Origin: Clostridia bacterium
GTDB lineage: Bacteria; Bacillota_A; Clostridia; Oscillospirales; CAG-272
Assembly: GCA_017935805.1 (NCBI GenBank)
Contig: JAGBGV010000380.1
Location: 1 to 6,162 of the forward strand
Direction: 5' to 3'
DNA: 6,162 bases
Part shown: positions 5,535 through 6,162 of the stretch, piece after piece
Numbering within the stretch: position 1 is the stretch's first letter
How the letters are laid out: every line of letters starts with the position of its first letter
Notes under the pieces: model-generated
The model's database searches: none
What the model was told of the DNA's origin: nothing
Seen by the model: the letters and a program-made list of their open reading frames with translations, nothing else
Program-made: the position numbers and the translations under genes

Positions 5535-6162
5535 TTAATGTACTGTTATTTGATTTGGAGTAAATACTTTAATCTGATATTCGCCCTCAAAGTAATCAAT
5601 AATTCCTTGAACATCGATGGTTTTGCCGAGGTATTCGTCTTCCGTGATGAGATTACCGTTTTCGTCACGCAAAACTGCCGTACGAACCTTTACGGGTATT
5701 CCGTCAACCTCACATGAGAGCGTCATTGCACCACTCGAGGAGCTTCCCTCTTTTTCAGTCGTGTATACGTTCTTGACAGTAAGGTTTTTCATGGAAACCG
5801 TAGTATTCATGGCAAGCTCGGTGAATCTGAAGGAAACGGTGTTCTCTTCACCGCTGTTAGGATCGGTGATGAGAATCTCACGCGCTCCGCTTGCAAAGGT
5901 GTCTGCGTCGATCTCACGATATGCGGCGCTGTGCCCTTCACTGATAAGCTGGATATTCTCGGGATCCTTCGGCTTCATCGCGCGGTACTTCAGAGCGGAG
6001 ATCTGCCAGGTCTCACCCGTTTCGTAATACTGAACCTTTCCGACGATCCGAGCCTTGTTGCCGATGGTGAGAATCTTCAGACCGTCACCGCCCACACCGC
6101 TGTTGCCGTAATAGACGGAAATGCCGTAGTACATATCGGTTTCGGGGTCGTACTGCTCGACA
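5535..6162 (-). CDS. Protein with tandem OB-fold-like domains, function unknown (N-terminus missing at window edge)
   Basis: The frame is open to the right edge, so the Met codon at 6134 is internal and 208 residues of the C-terminal part are visible. Numbering from the edge, residues 1-90 look like the end of one beta-barrel domain (VYYGNSGVGGDGLKILTIG, then ARIVGKVQYYETGETWQISAL). Residues 120-207 look like a second (MKNLTVKNVYTT, an SSSSG loop, DGIPVKVRT, then GKTIDVQGIIDYFEGEYQIKVF). The strand order V-G-hydrophobic-Y-G-Y-Q-I resembles secreted OB-fold domains of the YhcR type. No nuclease, hydrolase or other enzyme motif is visible in this part, and the missing N-terminus may hold a signal peptide or further domains. 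It is probably co-transcribed with the repeat lipoprotein 19 bases downstream, which has related architecture, so the two may work together at the cell surface. The OB assignment is from strand pattern only. Confidence 0.75.
   Translation of the reverse strand, partial: VEQYDPETDMYYGISVYYGNSGVGGDGLKILTIGNKARIVGKVQYYETGETWQISALKYRAMKPKDPENIQLISEGHSAAYREIDADTFASGAREILITDPNSGEENTVSFRFTELAMNTTVSMKNLTVKNVYTTEKEGSSSSGAMTLSCEVDGIPVKVRTAVLRDENGNLITEDEYLGKTIDVQGIIDYFEGEYQIKVFTPNQITVH

Overview
The window looks like chromosomal DNA from a member of the Clostridia (Bacillota), probably an uncultured gut or rumen lineage. This rests on two lipoprotein signal peptides of Gram-positive style, strong GGAGG-type ribosome binding sites, moderate GC in genes against very AT-rich spacers, and a lipoprotein-anchored type I pullulanase. 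The lineage is an inference by eye; no search was run. All four genes lie on the minus strand, so transcription runs from high to low coordinates, and the genes at both ends are cut by the window edges.

Right half (6162 to 3793): the end of a gene encoding a protein with OB-fold-like domains is followed, 19 bases later, by a 556-residue lipoprotein. The lipoprotein has an N-terminal Ig-like region and four ungapped 93-residue repeats that also look like small OB-type beta-barrels. A clear intrinsic terminator closes this unit. No enzyme motif is visible in either protein. A surface binding or scaffold role is likely, but the ligand is unknown.

Spacer (3844 to 3603): an AT-rich stretch of about 240 bases holds, in transcriptional order, the terminator, an imperfect dyad that could be a regulator site, an extended -10 promoter (TGGTATAAT), and the malQ ribosome binding site.

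Left half (3602 to 1): malQ (4-alpha-glucanotransferase, GH77, cytoplasmic) and, 20 bases downstream, a type I pullulanase (GH13) with a lipoprotein signal and CBM41- and CBM48-like modules. The pullulanase runs off the left edge just before its last catalytic motif. Together they form an alpha-glucan operon: the surface pullulanase would cut alpha-1,6 branches of starch, pullulan or glycogen, and MalQ would rework imported maltodextrins.

The carbohydrate genes are conventional. The most unusual content is the repeat lipoprotein and its OB-domain partner: repeats of exactly equal length, a conserved cysteine pair in every repeat, extra cysteines in repeat 2, and a mosaic pattern of repeat similarity. 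No RNA genes, mobile elements, CRISPR arrays or origins were seen.
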